Below, one piece after another: positions 61,401 through 64,000 of a DNA stretch of 64,000 bases (position 1 is the first letter of the stretch; each line of letters begins with the position of its first letter). Below the pieces are notes generated by a model. It was not told where the DNA came from, did not search any database, and was given only the letters and a program-made list of their open reading frames with translations. This DNA is from Ricinus communis (Eukaryota; Streptophyta; Magnoliopsida; Malpighiales; Euphorbiaceae), in contig NC_063262.1 in assembly GCF_019578655.1 (NCBI RefSeq), positions 13,895,582-13,959,581 of the forward strand. Reading direction: 5' to 3'. A program made the translations under genes and the position numbers.

Positions 61401-63943
61401 GGAGGTAGCAATTGGAAGGGAAGGGAAGGGAGGTGCCTGGACTATAACACACTGGATAATAAGAACAAGTAGTATATATAAAGGAAGCAGGTAGCAGAGC
61501 TCCAACATGCACATAACACAAGTATACAATTATAGCCCTGCTACCTCTCTATCTCAAGGGTTTGTCATTCCTACTCTCTAGGGGGCCAGTTGGGTCCTAT
61601 CCCTTCTTCTACTCAAAAAAATAAAAAATAAAAAATAATTAGTCAATGATCAAAGCATGTCAACATAGAGGATTCCTTTGTCTCTTTGCATTATTCCTTG
61701 TTTTGAAATGAATGGATGCCAGCCCGAACTGTGAGATGTATGCTTTTTTTCTCAATGTTCTGCCTGGTCGCTTTGCCTTCTGCACAAATTCTTCAAATAG
61801 ATACTTGTACATTTATCTCCTGAGAATGTGAACTGTTGGAGCTAGGAATACCTGTGTGCTTCCCAATCTCTGATTCTTTGGAAGTCATGCTTCATTTGCA
61901 TGTTGGATAGAAAACTTTCTTGAGGTGTTTTGAACATTAAAATTTTTTCCTATATCTTTAAATAAATTGTGAAATTGTTTATATTTGCATTCTTGAGGGT
62001 AAGTTGAAAGCAGGCCTGAAGACTGGAGTCCATGTATATGAGCATCTAGTCATTTGCTTAATTCTTCTTTCTTTTCTGAGTTTCTTGGATGCATTCATGA
62101 TTTTTGAACAGAATGTGGTTAAATCCAACTGTTGCATTTTGTGGGTTAATGGACATATCTACTTATCTTGACAAATGATGATTAGCAACATTTAAACAGG
62201 GCTATATAGCATTGGAAATTTAGAATTCAGTTATACAAGTGGCCATTCTTGTTAAGAATTCGGGTTTTGAGGACTCTGCAATCTTCTTCCTCATTAAAAT
62301 TTTTGTTCTTGCTGCATTTGCCTGCATTTCACTAGTCTTACCATCATTCTGTTAGCCATTAGACACATCTTAAACATTGCTACCAACTAGAATTCAGATG
62401 TGCTATTTTTTTGCAGCAGTTCACATCTCTAGATATATCTAGAATCATGAAGGCTCCTGCTTGATAATTGCTCTCATCCAATGCATTTCTGATCTTTCTT
62501 TGCATCTCTTTCCATTAAATGATACAATATTAAAACTGATAACTATTTCTCCGCTGCTTTCAGAATGCCGGCTCATTTTATGAATGGGTAGGAGCTGGAT
62601 TAACAAGTGTCAAGATGAAGGGGTTCAACAATGGGACAATAGACTTGTCTACATTTAATTGGACATATAAGGTATTGCATTTGTTCATATTCACTTTTTG
62701 TATATATTCTTTGTTCACGTATTCTTGGTGTACATTTAGAATCTCTCCTTTGGAGGAGATTTGGTAGGCAATGCCTTGCCTGTGTGTATTCCTTTGTGTC
62801 TTACACTAGGTACACTAAAAAATACCTATTTTTGGTAGAAAGAGATAGATATTGTAGCATTTATATCATAAGTAATTCATAGGTGTTTATCCCAAAAATA
62901 GAGGCAATTGTAACAGCTTAGAGTTTGAATTTTGAGGATCAATGCTATTTGTCCTAAGTTCAAACTCATCCCACCTCCCAGTTTAAATAAAACCTCCTAC
63001 ATGTTACTCATGGAAAGTTGTAGATGTTATTTGCTAATGAGATGGACTGATAGAAAATATGTTTCCATATTAGGTCACAACACAATGCCCTTACTACAGA
63101 AGATTATCCAGAAAATAAAGAAAAGAAATAAGATTTGTATTCAACCAATGTATCTTTAGGTCACGACCCAAACTCGGGGCCGAACCGGCATTAGGACACG
63201 GAAGATGCAGGTGGCTACCGTTTCCCATAGCAAGCCTAAAAACATATTATTCTAAATCAAATTCTCACATTACTCTTCATAACTCAACTATACCCTTAGG
63301 ATTTAGGAGGTAACAAATCCCAATTAATTAATAATTTACTTATTATCCAACTCATTTTTATTCATCCGTAATTCATTCACAAATAAACCTCGACCAATAC
63401 TCATAAGGCTCGGAAGTAACACACAAGTATGATTATTCAATAATATAAGACTATTTGTTACATAATCAAATCACAATATAGTTGTTATTCATTAATGCAT
63501 ACAATTTTATCATTCGAGACATAACTATAATAAACCAAATAACTAATACTGCAAAATTTAAGACGTTTGATAACCACAACATGACGTCTTAATTCAATAG
63601 AGGCGTCCCACAGAGAAGGAATGTATTGTCCTAGTATTAATGGATCACACATTCATACAATATATATTTAACAATATTATATACACGCATATTCATAACA
63701 CCAATAAGGCTCCATTATATTTAAAAAGGAAACTGCAATTTACTGAAACTCAAGCTGCAGGCTACAAGACCTTTAAGGTATGTAATATTTAAATCTTAGA
63801 AAATGTTCTTTCTCCGGTCTTGTGTTTCCCAGATTGGATTGCAAGGAGAAAAGCTTGGTATGTATAACGGTATTGCAGTGGAAACTGTAAATTGGGTTGC
63901 AACCTCAAAACCACCGAAGGATCAGCCACTGACATGGTATAAG
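52476..63943 (+). CDS. BGAL10: Beta-galactosidase, GH35, BGAL10-like (3' end outside window)
   Basis: A secreted enzyme that removes terminal beta-galactose from cell-wall polymers; BGAL10 of Arabidopsis acts on xyloglucan in the apoplast. Sixteen exons: 52476-52649, 52834-52929, 53032-53144, 53238-53304, 53441-53533, 55074-55217, 55476-55564, 56377-56482, 56615-56702, 57091-57209, 58104-58268, 59651-59847, 60161-60270, 61148-61257, 62564-62671, 63833-63943. They join in frame to 630 residues, with roughly 110 still missing against a family length near 740. Residues 1-25 form a signal peptide with six consecutive Phe. The GH35 signature [13 protein letters not shown] gives the acid/base Glu185, and WTENWPGW gives the nucleophile Glu254 (assignments from family knowledge). 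[20 protein letters not shown] and [16 protein letters not shown] are also typical. Intron 5 has a GC donor. The identity is supported by closeness to UVR8, as in Arabidopsis. Confidence 0.95.
53534..55073 (+). other. GC-AG intron 5 of the beta-galactosidase
   Basis: The donor reads CAG|GCAAGT, the standard form for GC-AG introns, and the acceptor is GATTGTAG. The join recreates LAQ-VENEYG, so the intron splits the GH35 active-site signature immediately before the catalytic glutamate segment. It is the longest intron in the gene (1540 bp). I recognise no element inside. Confidence 0.9.
57808..57904. repeat. Direct repeat in beta-galactosidase intron 10
   Basis: TTTTGGATAGTAAGTTGCAT followed by TAATTTG occurs twice, at about 57819 and 57879, 60 bp apart. 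A small local duplication of no evident function. Confidence 0.7.
58269..59650 (+). other. Beta-galactosidase intron 11
   Basis: A 1.4-kb intron. AAAAAGATCATCAAATTAGA followed by A(G/T)ATCAG occurs twice, near 59350 and 59482. No coding or transposon similarity is recognisable. Confidence 0.6.
61258..62563 (+). other. Beta-galactosidase intron 14
   Basis: A 1.3-kb GT-AG intron (GTGAGC...TTTCAG). It has no recognisable element; the segment 61376-61500 is purine-rich with a GGAAGGGAAGGGAAGGGAGG run. Confidence 0.6.
63155..63775. mobile_element. Probable repeat insertion in beta-galactosidase intron 15
   Basis: The stretch opens with GGTCACGACCCAAACTCGGG and GCCGAACCGGCATTAGGACA, a phrase I associate with dispersed plant repeats, and continues with composition unlike the flanking intron. 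It has no open reading frame. Ends and target duplication were not found. Confidence 0.35.
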
Positions 63944-64000
63944 GTATTTTGGTAAAAATCACCTTTTTTCAGATGCTAATATATCCAAATTTTCTCGTTT

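Overview
The window is nuclear DNA of a flowering plant, almost certainly a eudicot. It has two intron-rich plant genes on the + strand, long AT-rich intergenic stretches, and plant-type transposable elements (Ty3/gypsy, Ty1/copia, TRIM, MULE). I cannot name the species from sequence alone.

Layout. At 1278-16425 lies a complete 12-exon gene for the UV-B photoreceptor UVR8 (437 aa, seven-bladed RCC1-like beta-propeller, three GWRHT motifs, C-terminal VP motif). Its introns are enlarged by insertions: a TRIM element in intron 5, and a truncated copia element plus a 101-bp tandem duplication in intron 6. At 52476-63943 are the first 16 exons (630 aa) of a GH35 beta-galactosidase of the BGAL10 type. 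The gene runs off the right edge, so its C-terminus is outside the window. In Arabidopsis UVR8 (At5g63860) and BGAL10 (At5g63810) are near neighbours on chromosome 5, so the pair looks like an ancestral syntenic block, here separated by about 36 kb of transposon-rich DNA.

Between the genes: 17.6-19.05 kb holds a decayed gypsy protease/RT fragment (+). At 19413-23871 is a structurally complete MULE with about 240-bp terminal inverted repeats and a 9-bp target duplication. Its transposase gene (-) is interrupted and carries an Asp-to-Asn change at a predicted catalytic site. It also has a convergent second coding remnant (+). From 24 to 30.8 kb is AT-rich DNA with TA microsatellites, a 106-bp perfect palindrome, degenerate repeats and LTR-like pieces. 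At 30827-41835 is a full-length but decayed Ty3/gypsy element of the Tat type (-), bounded by about 425-bp LTRs and the target duplication CATCA. It contains an opposite-strand extra ORF and two nested insertions, one of them a clean solo LTR with duplication TTACC. From 41.8 to 52.3 kb is further decayed repeat DNA with a gag fragment and two minisatellites.

The two host genes do not work in one pathway: UVR8 is a nuclear/cytosolic light sensor, and the beta-galactosidase is a secreted cell-wall enzyme. I found no clear novel biological system. The observations most worth checking are two GC-AG introns, the MULE's two-gene convergent organisation, the Tat antisense ORF, the perfect palindrome and the CTTCGGGAAG minisatellite. 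Splice junctions were placed by reading frame, GT/GC-AG signals and remembered family sequence; no transcript or database search was possible.
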